A stretch of 64,000 nt of DNA from Oidiodendron maius Zn (lineage: Eukaryota; Ascomycota; Leotiomycetes; Myxotrichaceae), in contig KN832877.1 in NCBI GenBank assembly GCA_000827325.1, positions 1,178,001 to 1,242,000 on the forward strand, given 5' to 3'. A program made the translations under genes and the position numbers. This document shows, in pieces, positions 1 to 11,051 of the stretch; the stretch's first letter is position 1; each line of letters begins with the position of its first letter. The notes below the pieces were generated by a model that did no database searches, had not been told where the DNA came from, and was given only the letters and a program-made list of their open reading frames with translations.

Positions 1-1219
1 TCACAGCTTGAGAAGTACTACGATCTCAATTACACAATAGTCTCTTTAGTCTTCCTGTCCCCCTTTGCTGGTTACACCTTGGCCGCAATCTTAAACAACA
101 CGGTGCACGTAAAGTTCGGTCAGCGCGGCGTAGCCGTCGTCGCCCCTGCATGCCATCTTATTTCATTCATTGTGTTGGCCGCCCATCCTCCATACCCGGC
201 ATTGGTCGTAATCTTCATCCTGGTTGGATTTGGAAATGGTCTTATTGATGCCGCTTGGTGCGCTTGGATTGGTAACATGGCAAATGCCAATGAAGTTTCT
301 GGATTTCTGCAAGCTTGTTATTCCCTGGGAGCCACTGTCTCCCCGCTGATGGCAACCGCCATGTTTACCAAGGGCGGTCTGCCATGGTATACTTTCTACT
401 ATCTCATGGTAAGTTCGCGAAAGGAGACGAAATCAGCAGCCTTTAACATCTTACAGATTGGCACCTCTTCAATTGAGCTTGTGACATCTTCCATCACTTT
501 TTGGAAACAAACAGGTGCTATTTATAAGTTTGAGAACCCAACCGATTCGAATGGCGACAGCGGACGAACAAGAGAAGCTATCAAAAATAAAGTTACATGG
601 ATATTTGCGGCATTTATCTTCGGATATGTTGGGGCCGAAGGTATAGTTCCCCTCCTACACAAATGAGTGAGTCTGACTTGTTGAAGTTTCACTTGGTGGC
701 TGGATTGTAACCTTCATGGCGAAAGTTCGTTCGGCTTCTAGCTTCACCTCTGGTGTTACGGCAACAGGATTTTGGGCTGGAATGACAGTGGGTCGTATCG
801 GACTCGCTTTCTTGACCGCTCGACTGGGAGAATTTCGCTCCGTCTTGCTCTATCTTGGCGTCTGCCTGGGACTTGAGCTAATCTTCTGGCTCGTACCATC
901 ATTGGTGGTCTCCGCAGTGTCAGTTGCGTTCCTGGGAATGTTCCTAGGGCCGTTATTTCCAACTGCAATTATTGTTGTGACAAAACTCCTGCCCAGACAT
1001 TTACATGTTGGAAGCATCGGATTCGGGACCGCCTTGGGTGGCTCTGGAGGTGCTATTTTCCCTTTTATTGTTGGTGCTATTGCTCAGGCTAAGGGAGTCA
1101 AGACATTACAACCAATTATACTAGCTATACTTGGCGTTATTTCGGGACTATGGCTCCTGCTACCGAGGGCCGGCAAAGTACAGGGCGATGGCCCTCAGGA
1201 ACTGACTGCCAATAATTGA
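1..1219 (+). CDS. MFS transporter, 3' part (gene begins before the window)
   Basis: Integral-membrane solute carrier of the major facilitator superfamily, resembling the fungal fucose-permease/Bsc6-like branch. The reading frame is open from base 1, so the N-terminal helices lie outside. Introns inferred at 409-456 (48 nt, itself in frame) and 641-686 (46 nt). Splicing the second joins G-A-E to V-S-L-G-G-W-I-V-T-F-M, the usual sequence at this point of the family. Exons are then 1-408, 457-640 and 687-1219. Visible parts are hydrophobic helices, a central charged loop and a C-terminal half with glycine-rich helices (G-T-A-L-G-G-S-G-G). The short C-terminal tail after the last helix is polar. 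The substrate cannot be told; a sugar or small metabolite is family inference only. Confidence 0.85.
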
Positions 1220-3039
1220 AATATTGCACGACAATTCGCTGAAGGGTAAGATTAGCAAACAGCTTCATTACTATTTTGACTCATGATAGATGCGTACAAG
1301 AGAGCTATCAGTGAATATACGGAATATATAGAGGTTTTTGCTACATGCCACCTTGAAGCGACCTAGTAGAACTCAGCAGAAATTTCAGCGGTATCCACTA
1401 CCAACATCTTGCCATTTATGCGAAAGGCCAAGCAGGTGCAAAATAACAGCCACTTGACAATATCACTCCTGTAGTGTCTAATTTTAATTTCCGTATCTTG
1501 CTTCTTGTCGTGTACATGGTCGTGTACCTAAGTAGCCTCTCAGCAAATTAACCGAGCAGCGCGACAAGGGCTCGCTTAGATAGGGGAGCAAAACAGCGCT
1601 CTCAATCCAATCACCAGCAATACGCGGTTACTCCAGACTAATTTCTAAAAAAATCCATAAAAATAATAAGCACAAAAAAATTAAAGTAATAAAAAAGGCC
1701 CTACAAAAAATAAAGAGAAAAAAAGAGGGAAGGGCATCATCGCCTTCCAGACTGTCATCATTCCTTGCCTTCTTTGGAAGGTTTACCTAATCGTACGAGA
1801 CGGAAGATCCAGCAGACGTATATTAAGACGGAGAATCCAGCTGGACCAGCTAGACGCCCTTCATTAATTTAGTTGGTACAAAATCATTAAATTAAATATA
1901 TATAGATAGGTTTGCTTTGCTGAAGTGAATCGTGCCGTCTTCAAAGAGCCGAGGATATCGCGAGCTTCAATCATAATTTTATACGCCAAAGAAAAACCAT
2001 CAAATCCTCTCGCTTCAGATTAAAGATAAGTATCAGGTGCTTGCGCATATCCTCTCTTTTCATTTATAATGTCTTAAGAGCGTATTAGACTCGAATTTGA
2101 AATCCCTTCTCCCCTTTGACAACTTCAATCTCTTCCCTCTCTAGCTTCTCAACAACAGCCATACTCGGCCCTCTTTCCAGATAGCCGAAGAAACTCGTCA
2201 GTGAGTCCTCTGAGCCCTGTGCTTCCCCTTGTACCTATACTAACCATTAGAATTATCGGATTCTCGAGAAAATGGAGGGCAAGGTGAACGTCGGAAACAT
2301 ACCGTTCCCCCACTCGCATTCCGCACCCAGCCTGTTATGGAGCATTCTGCTGCTCTCTTACGGGTAAAGTATCTAGTCGAGTAAGGTTAATCTTCCTGCT
2401 TCGAAGAAGCTTGATGATAATGGGGATATAGATAAAAAATTGAGTACCTGTATGATACACCTGTACTTGTCAACATCCCATTCAAATTGTCGTATTCTAG
2501 GTGGTGTTATAGGAGGGAATCGCATACCTTGAACACTCCCATGTACTCTGAATGCTATCTGTATTCAGGTAACCAATTAGATTGAATGATTTTGAGGAAT
2601 ATCACAAGCTTTACGATACGCATGACAAGGAAAATGAGCAATACGGGTGCCACAGGCAGTGCGTTTCAACCCTTGTGAAGAAAGAAGAGTGCATACCCTC
2701 TGTACCATTGTGCTAATACGTCCGCTCACAACTCTCTCGACGAATACAATTCTCAGTTCCGTATTATCTGGGATCAAGGAAGAGCTTATCAGGTGAGGTC
2801 TAGACAATGTTGATGTCAATTACGATGTTGGCCCGATTTCGTCATGCGGGGCGGCAAAATTTAATGCACAGGGTAAGGCGGTGAGACTCTAGGTCTCCAC
2901 ATTCAGAGGCGAAGGAGAGTTAGAGTCGAAGCAAATTAATTCGGACAGATCAGATAAGGTGCAAACGGTAACTTTTTGGTGTTAGATGGTGACTACATTT
3001 TAATTACATGGCAAGCCAATCAGGCAGCGTAGATTGTTC
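1220..3039. other. intergenic, no gene seen
   Basis: This 1.8 kb separates the convergent ends of the MFS and thiolase genes. About 1640-1740 is very A-rich and about 1860-2050 is AT-rich. An open frame of 80 codons on the minus strand (2577-2819) has no recognisable protein character. I see no RNA gene or mobile-element signature. Confidence 0.5.
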
Positions 3040-4445
3040 TCATAGCTGCTCATTGACAAATAGACCAGCCATGCCCTGTCCAGTCCCGATACACATACTT
3101 GTCAACAGGATCTTCTTCTTTTGCCTCCTGGCTTCGCTGAGACCCGTTACGATCTGTCTAGCGCCGGTGGCACCAAGTGGGTGGCCGAGGGCGATAGCTC
3201 CTCCTCTAATGTTCATCTTCTCGTGGGGTAGGTTTAGGGTGTCTTTGCAGTACACTGCCATAGACGCGAAGGCTTCATTGACCTCAATGATGTCACAGTC
3301 GTTGATGGTGATGTTGTACTTGCCCAGCAGTTTAGGGATGGCAATAGTGGGGCCAATTCCCATAATTCGGGGAGCCAAACCGGCGACGGTGGCGCCAACG
3401 AACTTGGCGAGGATGGGCTGGCCCAACTGGATGGCGCGGGAGCGCTTCATGAGGAGAACAGCGGCAGCTGATGTAGGTTAGCTACGGCTCAAGTTCAGGG
3501 TAATCCGATTATTAACACGCACCTCCATCGGTCACTTGAGAGGAATTCCCTCCAGTGGATTTGTCACCAAAGTCAGGGAAGGCGGGTCGAACCTTGGCAA
3601 GGCCCTCATAGGTGGTGCCCCATCTTGGCCCCTCATCTTTTGTCAGGGTAACTTTCTTCACCTGCCCAGTCTTTGGGTCTTTGATTTCGGTCTCGATGGG
3701 CACGATCTCGTCGTCGAACCAGCCGGCCTTTTGCGCAACTTCAGCTCTTCTGTATGACTCTGCCGCATATCTATCCTGCTGCTCCCTAGAGATATTGAAA
3801 TCTTTGCCAACATTCTCGCTGGTCTGTCCCATGGGTTGCATGCAGTCCGCCGCTTCTTGGTTCTTTAGGATATCAGGGTGAAATGGGCGTTCGAGACGGT
3901 CGCCGCTGGCGGACATCAGCTCAGCTCCCACGGCAAGGCCAATGTCGATCGAGCCATTAGAGATCTGATTGGCGATGTCTTGAGTGGCCTTCAAACCGGA
4001 GGAGCAGAAGCGGTTGACGGTTGATGCGGCAGTCGTGTTTGGGAATCCTGCAGCCAGGGCAGCTGCTCGAACAATATAGGCAGCCTTGCCTTCTGAGACC
4101 TGTTAAGAGCATGAGCAGGAATCGAGATTGCCAGAAACACTGGGCATACATTGCCAAGACAGATATCCTCCACCAAAGCGGGGTCAAGATTTGACTTCTC
4201 GATCACTTTCTTCAAGAGAGAATATATCATGAAATCTAGCTGTGTGTCCTTGAAACCTCCTTTTCCAGCTTTTGCCAGCGGCGTCCGTATGGCGAGGGTA
4301 ATCACCACATCGTCAGCATTCTTGGAGGTACTGCCAAGATTAGTAAATGGCCGTTTTCTAGCTGAAGATGAACCTACATTGCATTCAAACCCGACGATCC
4401 GGGAGTGAGCTGTCGGAAGATAGAGCTGAGTCTTTCGGTGGCCAT
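3040..4445 (-). CDS. POT1: peroxisomal 3-ketoacyl-CoA thiolase (PTS2 type)
   Basis: Catalyses the last step of fatty-acid beta-oxidation, splitting 3-ketoacyl-CoA with CoA into acetyl-CoA and a shortened acyl-CoA. Spliced model: 4378-4445, 4150-4330, 3523-4099, 3040-3467, giving 417 residues, the normal thiolase length. Residues 5-13 are R-L-S-S-I-F-R-Q-L, which matches the PTS2 pattern (R/K)(L/V/I)x5(H/Q)(L/A), so import into peroxisomes through Pex7 is expected. Catalytic residues are visible: Cys115 in N-R-F-C-S-S-G, His371 in G-H-P-L-G and Cys401 in C-I-G-T-G-Q-G. The three introns are 47, 50 and 55 nt. The ATG at 4445 was chosen because only it supplies the PTS2. Two CCGAGG boxes lie about 110-130 bp upstream. 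Confidence 0.95.
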
Positions 4446-4551
4446 TGCGAAGTTTGGAGTTGTGAATAGGATCTTTGCAGGAGTGGAGGATTGGGAAGGG
4501 ACGAGGGGTTCGATGAAGAGAGCTCGGAAGCTTATAACCGATACTCAGATA

Positions 4552-4573
4552 CCGAGGTTGTTCGTCACCGAGG
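4552..4573 (-). promoter_or_regulatory. two CCGAGG/CCTCGG boxes in the thiolase promoter
   Basis: CCGAGG occurs at 4552-4557 and again at 4568-4573, reading CCTCGG in the direction of the thiolase gene, 107 to 128 bases before its ATG. This hexamer is the core bound by the fatty-acid regulators FarA/FarB (Aspergillus) and CTF1 (Fusarium). The gene is exactly the kind they control, so fatty-acid induction is a reasonable inference. Confidence 0.6.
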
Positions 4574-4589
4574 ACACAGCTCACGTGAT

Positions 4590-6218
4590 GTGATTATTAA
4601 TCAAGGAGCCGGAGAAAAGTGTGGCGAGATCATGAGGATGTCGGAAACTCTTGCGGTGGGGTTTGTTATTAATCGTCGGCTCGAATGCGAGGCAGTCGAA
4701 GCGAGCTGACGATTATGAGGAAAGATAGGTGATACATTAAGTTGGTGATGATCGTTAGTGAATTTTTTAAACATAAAATTTCATAATTAAACTGGACGCC
4801 GACATCCGCTGCAATTTTTGTGTAAAGTGGTACCTAGTTTCTGGACCCGCGATGCTAAAGATAACCACCATGTGGTCATTTGTTGTGTCTGAATCAAGAA
4901 AATTGATCACTACGAGTGTGTTGATCATAAGATCGGCTTTCTTTGTAAGCTTGGAGTGGTTGCGGCCGTAGTCATTACTTGTCATGTCGGAGTCATAGTT
5001 GATTCTGACTAGCATGGCCTATTGATGCTTCCCCGTCCTTTATACGCATCTAAGATTAAAGATTTATGAATTCCTAAATCTTCTATAAGTGAGACTGTGA
5101 AAATGCTTTCTCAGTCACGATTGGAGGGTAAGGTATATTGGTTAGGCCGTTTTTGTAACATTGGATCATGTAGATACCACCTTTAACATTCCAGCATTAT
5201 AGTCTGAAAGCGACAAAATTCTGCATTATCGAAATGTAGAATACATTCAATACGCTGTGCTATTGTCATGGAGTCTCCTTGAGCAAAAGCAATATACTCT
5301 GCTGATGCTTTCTCTCCTTGGCGATCAATAAAGTTGAATTATTCCTCGAGTGTTGAAGGAGAGGAAATCGATTTCGCTTATAGCTGTACTCCTGGACAAT
5401 GCCTGGTGTGCAATGCTAGTGATATCGGGTACAGTATAACACAGGATCAAATTCCAGTGGGCTTGAGCACCGTATTCCAGCGTTAGTTTAAATGATAGTC
5501 GAGTGTGCGACTATCACACTTTCAATAGCCTAGTCTTTCCATAGAGAGACAGGTGCGAGCGTGACGTTCTATAGATAATTGGGCACGTTCCATTAGATAG
5601 AAAATCATTCCGGGGAACGACAGTTAGCAGGATAAGAGTTGCAGTGCTGTGGACAATGCAAGGCCCTTGACACTTGACAGATTGCTGAGACAGCTGATCG
5701 TGAGCACGATGGAACAGTAAGCGAGCCGACGAGCCGACGCGATGTGAGACTACACACCATCACCAACTCCTCGCGATTTCGATACAAGAAGCGGAGTGCC
5801 AGGGGTGCGATTGCGGAAACCTCAGCTCGTTCTGGGTGGGCGGCGCCACTAACAGAGATACGAGAACCGTATCAATATTTCTTCTGCATGGCCTCGCGTG
5901 TTGGCAAACGAGGCTCTCTTATGGGCCAATCTAGGCCGAAGCCACGCTGCGTGCGCCAGCCGCATTTCGTTCCGTTCTCCAAGTAAGGAGGACGCCTCTC
6001 GCTCCTTGATATTTCTCTTCTCCCTTTCTACTTTCATATCTTAATTGCTTTCCATTCGTTTGGTTCCTGTTCGCCGGATTTGACGAGTCGTTGGGAAGAT
6101 TGATCGATATCATTGCGATTCTCGATATATGCACTCGAGCATTCAGCCCCACCAGAGCTGAAAATATATATCTTCCAACTAATCTCTCTACATTTGCTCT
6201 AGGCATTCAACAACTACC
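4590..6218. other. intergenic between divergent thiolase and GH128 genes
   Basis: Holds the upstream regions of both neighbours. An AATATATAT stretch at about 6165-6173 lies some 50 bases before the GH128 ATG and may be its TATA element. Open frames here (for example 4767-5015 and 5931-6206) show no protein character. I see nothing else. Confidence 0.5.
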
Positions 6219-7262
6219 ATGCGCTACCCGACGCTTATCCTCACACTGTGCCTCCCCGCCGCCTTCTCCCAGGCTACCTTTCAGCGCTCTGCCAAGCGCG
6301 GCCTCGTCTTCGTCCCCAATCCGAGCTATTCTTCAGACAACCAGATCTGGATCTCCTCGGGCAGTGATCTGACATGGTACTACAACTATGGTGCGGAACC
6401 GTCCCCGGTCTACTCGTCCGCCGAGGCCCAATCCGCGTTCGAATTCGTCCCAATGCTCTGGGGCCTCTCCAACGACTCCTTCGTTGATCAAGTCACCACG
6501 CTTATTCAAGGCGGTACGAACATCACACACGTCCTCACCTTCAACGAACCAGATGGGTCTTCCGCAAATGGAGGAAGTGACATACCCCCCGAGACAGCAG
6601 CCACAGCGTGGATCAAGGAGGTCGAGCCGCTGCGCAAACTCGGCGTGAAGACCGGCGCTCCAGCAGTCACGGGAAGTCCGGGTGGGTTCACCTGGCTACA
6701 GGAGTTCTTCGCAAACTGCACAAACCAAGGGACAAATTGCACTGCAGACTTCATGACCGTGCACTGGTACGGGGACTTCCAAGGTTTGGCCAGCCAATTG
6801 GGACAAGTTAGCGCTGCGTTCGTCCCCCCTTCTCCTTCTCCTTCTCCATCTCATTGCTCTTCCTCTGTCTCCTCACCCAATCCTTACGAATAAAATCACT
6901 AATACTCCATAACCAGCTACCCTAACAAAACAATCTGGGTCTCTGAATACGCCTATAACAACCAATCCCTCTCCACATCCCAAGACTTCTTCAATACCTC
7001 CACGGAATACATGGATCGCATGTCGAACATCGAGCGCTACGCATACTTCGGCTCCTTCCGCTCTTCCGACTCGAACGTTGGTCCGAATGCCGCGATGCTC
7101 ACGCAGGATGGCAAATTGACGGATATTGGGAGCTGGTATTTGGGCGGAGCGGCGACGAATAATGTTCCGAATGCTGCCGGGAGGAGTTGGGGGAGATGGG
7201 ATGTGGGGAGAGGAGCATGGGTTACTATGGCGGTGGTTTGGGTGGGGATGTGGTTGATGTGA
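6219..7262 (+). CDS. secreted glycoside hydrolase, family 128 (Asl1-like)
   Basis: Predicted beta-1,3-glucan-acting cell-wall enzyme of the GH128 (Asl1) family. An N-terminal signal peptide of about 18 residues ends near A-F-S-Q-A. The family's acid/base glutamate is E110 in F-N-E-P-D. The likely nucleophile is E210 in W-V-S-E-Y-A, next to W-Y-G-D on the other side of the intron. The intron is 6818-6916 (99 nt). It uses a weak donor, GTTCGT, but gives the conserved join A-A-Y-P-N-K-T-I-W; reading through it hits a stop at 6893. The product is 314 residues. The C-terminal 25 residues are hydrophobic after a small-residue stretch (A-A-G-R-S), so a GPI anchor is possible, though the arginines in that stretch make it uncertain. 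Confidence 0.9.
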
Positions 7263-7584
7263 TCTATTGTCCGTAATAATACTATGAGAGCATGAGAAAT
7301 TTATTGGATTAGTGAGGGGTGGATTGGAAGGGAGTGGCGTTTATAAGATGTGGGATAATAGAAGGCTATCGTGGCTTTTGGCACGTAGAGGACTGGGACA
7401 TGGGGTATGTAGAGGACCTGGAACCTTAGAGGGCTACGAGATCTGGATGTTCTCACGATTTTGACGAAAACGTAATGGGGTATATAGATCTCTAATTCGA
7501 TATAAAGAAATATAACGGTATAGGTATATTCTACATAAAAAAAGTCTCTGAGACAGTGGATATCATTCATTCAGTCGTTCACAC
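7263..7584. other. short convergent intergenic region
   Basis: This 322-base gap holds the 3' ends of GH128 and of the repeat protein. It is AT-rich near 7470-7560. No gene or structured element was seen. Confidence 0.5.
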
Positions 7585-10115
7585 CTACTCCTCCAGCAAC
7601 CGGCCCTTCTCCTCTCCACTCCCCCCGTAGTACAACCCCCCCGCCATCCTCGACAGCCTCTTCAGGACGGCCCGTCCATCACTCCTGGCCTCTTCCCTCT
7701 CTTCATCCGCAGCCTCTTTCGTCTCGCCCTTAAATCCTCCAAACATGCGCCCCAAATCGCGACTCAGCCGCGGATTCTGAGGGACATTGTTGAAGTACCC
7801 GCTCACCCCTCTCTTACTTGCTGGTCTTTCTCTCTCTTCTTCAACTTCCCCTCCTGTGATAATACCCGAGCTAGGTGGTATATACGAGACGAATTGATTC
7901 GTCGTCCTGTCCTGCTTCGCTTCCTGCGGGGCAATAGCAAGATGCAATTCCTCTCTTGGGGGGGACCATGAGGCCGGAATGCTAATACTGCTTACGCTCC
8001 CATGGTGCAGTTCCTGGAATGCATGTGACGCGGTGTCTGACGGGGTGGCAGGCGACGAGGGCGCTCCGGATGAGGGGAACTGTGTTAGGTTCTCGAAGGA
8101 GAGTCCTGCGTGTCCTGAGTTCGCGTGGATAGGGAGGCTGGTGGTTTGAATGCGTAGGCCGGAGGTGTCGTTTCGGAAAGGGAATTCTTCTTCTTCGTCG
8201 TCCTCCTCTTCCGACACTTCGGAGACTTCAGAGACTTCGGCGTCGTCTTCCTGCTCGGTGGAGTATGCATACTCGTGCACACGAGATTCAGAATGGTCTT
8301 CTAGGAGGTCCTCGAAGTGCACGTGCTGTTCGTCGGGAGCGTGGTAGAGGAGGGGCTGGGCAACGAAGTCGTCGAAGTCGTCGTCCTCGGGGACGTTGGC
8401 GTATTCTTGGGTCCTGAGATAGTCATTGACGAGAGGGATGTCGGTCTTGATGGAGTTGAAGAAGGCTGTGAAGACACCGGAGTGACGCTGGGAGGAGTTG
8501 ACGATATTGTCTATGCTATTGTCCTCGTCATCGCTGGAGTCGTGGAATTCGGAGACATGATTGCCAGGGAATTTGGAATCGAGGTTATAGAGATTGGTTG
8601 GAATGGGCGAGCGAGGTATGGGGGATTTGATGGTGGGCTCCGATACCCAGAGGACATTGTTTAGTTCGAATTCTGGCTCTTCCTCGTTGGAATAGCTTGC
8701 TCTGTCCCATAGTCGATCGAGCATAGGGTCCTCTCGATATCTCACTGTAGCCCATAATCGAGTGATCATGGGGTCCTCTCGATACCGGGTGGCGGCCCAT
8801 AACCGTCTCATCATCGGGTCTTGAATTGTTTCGCTGTGGTTGCTCGTATATCTCTCATCATTCCACAGTCGAGACATCATGGGATCCTGGAATCCACTCA
8901 TCATATATCGCTCATTACCCCATAACCTCGCCATCATCGGGTCATTCCGATGGAGGGACGGTATCCGCTGGTCGTATCGCTCCCCATTCCAGAGCCGACT
9001 TAGCATAGGGTCGTACTTCGTATCGATGTACTTCTCATGCGGGTAGCTTCGATCACTCCATAGACGCTCCATCATGGGATCACGCCCGGAAGAGGCATAT
9101 TTCTCCGATAGATATCTGGTGTCACTCCAGAGACGGCGGAGCATTGGATCCATTCTGACAGTCGCTACTGGACCGTATCTCTCACCATTCCACAGGCGAG
9201 ACAACATTGCGTCTGCTTGACGCTCGCCATAAGACCGATCATTCCACAGCCGAGCAAACATGGGGTCTTGCTGGGGTCCGAAGTGCATAGGTGCAGTGTA
9301 CTTGTGGCCATTCCAGAGGCAACTGAGCATAGGATCGGGTCTGAGAGGACCTTGGAAGTATCTCTCGCAGATGTATTTCTCTCCACTCCACAGACGGTCC
9401 AGCATAGCATCTCTGTATGATGTTTGCTGTGCCATATGAGATGATGGTCTTGACAAGATCTCCCGTTTCGAATCCTTAGTCGTTCTTCTCCTAGATTGGA
9501 CCTTTGGAAATTCCGTAGGTAGACTGAGCATCTCGTCGATCTTCCTATTGACCTCCTATTCCCATCCATTAGCCGTCAGGATTCTCACCTCAGTCACGTT
9601 CCGTTAAAGATGAAAATTCTTACCTTCCTCTTCTCATCCAACTCCCTAACCCTCGCCCTCCCCTCCTCCCATCTTCTCCTCATCTCCCCCTCCAGTCTCT
9701 CAATCTTCTCCTCCGCACCTCTCTTCGCTCCTCTCTCGCCTTCTTCCCTCTCCCTTTCTCTTCTTTCATCCTCCTCCTTCATCTCCATCTCCCTTTGCTG
9801 CTCCTCTCTCTCCAGTCTCCTTCTCCTGTCCTCATCCTCTCTCTTCCGTCTCTCCATAATCTCTAACTCCTCTCTCACTCTCTTCTCTCTAATCTCCTCT
9901 TCTTCCTTCCTCCTCTTCTCTTCAGCTTGTCTTTTCAAGCCCTCATGTTTGCCCCTAAGTTCCTCAACCATCCTCTCGCACTCCTCTTCCAACTTCGCGA
10001 TTTCCGCATCATGCGCCGATGTATCCGATAACGCCAGCATAGCCCGATGAATAGAATCTACACTCTCATGTAAATGGACCATCAAGCCCGCGACATCCAT
10101 TTTGGTATGCTCCAT
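7585..10115 (-). CDS. coiled-coil protein with twelve DPMxxRLW repeats
   Basis: I do not recognise this family. Exons 9624-10115 and 7585-9555 (intron 9556-9623, 68 nt, phase 0) give 820 residues. Residues about 40-164 are an uninterrupted Glu/Arg/Lys-rich helix, probably a coiled coil or single alpha-helix. Residues about 213-452 carry twelve copies of a short motif, consensus D-P-M-[LM]-x-R-L-W-[ND]-x-x-R-Y. Starts are spaced 15 to 25 residues apart; copy 2 has C for the R, and copies 1 and 4 have A for the P. The C-terminal 370 residues are low-complexity, with an acidic block (E-E-D-D-E-E-E-E) and Ser/Pro-rich parts. There is no signal peptide or membrane segment. A scaffold binding a repeated partner is a guess. 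Confidence 0.8.
8680..9420 (-). repeat. twelve degenerate DPMxxRLW-coding repeats
   Basis: The repeated unit is recognised mainly at protein level. The CAT-ATC/GGG-TC and CCA-(C/T)AG-xCG blocks also recur in the DNA because the P-M and R-L-W codons are conserved. Spacing varies from 45 to 75 bases, unlike a simple satellite. Confidence 0.75.
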
Positions 10116-11051
10116 CTGTGTCCTCCGTTTACCTCTTCAAATCCATCTATGACAATATATGAAATTGTGTGCAAGCGGATAGGGCTTGTGTTTCGAGCAA
10201 GAAAAAAAATGTTTCAACGAGCAGGCAGCATGACCATATATAGGAGGAAACATTATAGGGGGCGAGGGAACACGAGGGCGTGGGCTGTTGACATTTTCCG
10301 ACGCTTCTGATACATCTTGGCCTGGGATCACCGAGGGGCTGCGCCGGCACTCGCGGCGGGGGTGGAAATTCTGTTGAAACAACACCACCATTCTTCTAAA
10401 ACCCAAACAAATAGAGGAGTATAAAATAATCTCAATTAGAGATATACCCATACCAAAATAAAAGAATTCAAATAACTCTGCTCCATAGAAATGAAATTCA
10501 ACATCATCGAGCAATTCACATCTCCCCATTCGCACAACGCATAAAATCAACACCCCCTAGCCCCTCGCCGTCGGGGCTCGCGTTTCAGCAGCGCTTCACA
10601 ACTTCCGCACAAAACTTCCAACGACCGAATTGTCCGGGGCACGGAGGGACTTCGCCGAGGTGAATTGATGTTTTCAGGCATGTGTTGCTGGCTTTAGATG
10701 TATATGGAGGAAATGAAAGGAGACAGAGTTTGGCGGAGAGTTTGGCGGAAGAGGGTTAGGGAGGTACTAGCATCATTTTGGCAAGCTTATATTCCCAGCT
10801 CCACTGTATCACGAGAGATTCAGATTGCTACCTGTTGAACTCAGACAAAAGCGCCGCAACCGGCAATTACAATTAGGTACAAGGTAGTTGTATCGCGGCA
10901 CGTGATATATCAATGAATTTTCTGCCCATGAACTTCTTGGACATTTTAGCAACCTGGCTCCAGTTCTACAGCCTAGCGATGTCAACGTAACGGCGATTGT
11001 AGTTCGTGACGAGGGCTGTCACACACATAAACACTCCTAAGTATGTAAAAC
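10116..11051. other. intergenic, upstream of the repeat-protein gene
   Basis: No gene seen. The 138-codon minus-strand frame at 10137-10553 looks like chance sequence. An E-box CACGTG lies at 10899-10904. Confidence 0.45.

Noticed and set aside
8150-9046. plus-strand open frames inside the repeat-protein gene
   Set aside because: They are shadows of the repeats: the minus strand has the splice sites, long frame and consistent protein motif.
9610-10050. 146-codon plus-strand frame rich in Ser/Leu
   Set aside because: It is the complement of the Glu/Arg-rich coiled-coil exon; that composition is expected for a shadow.
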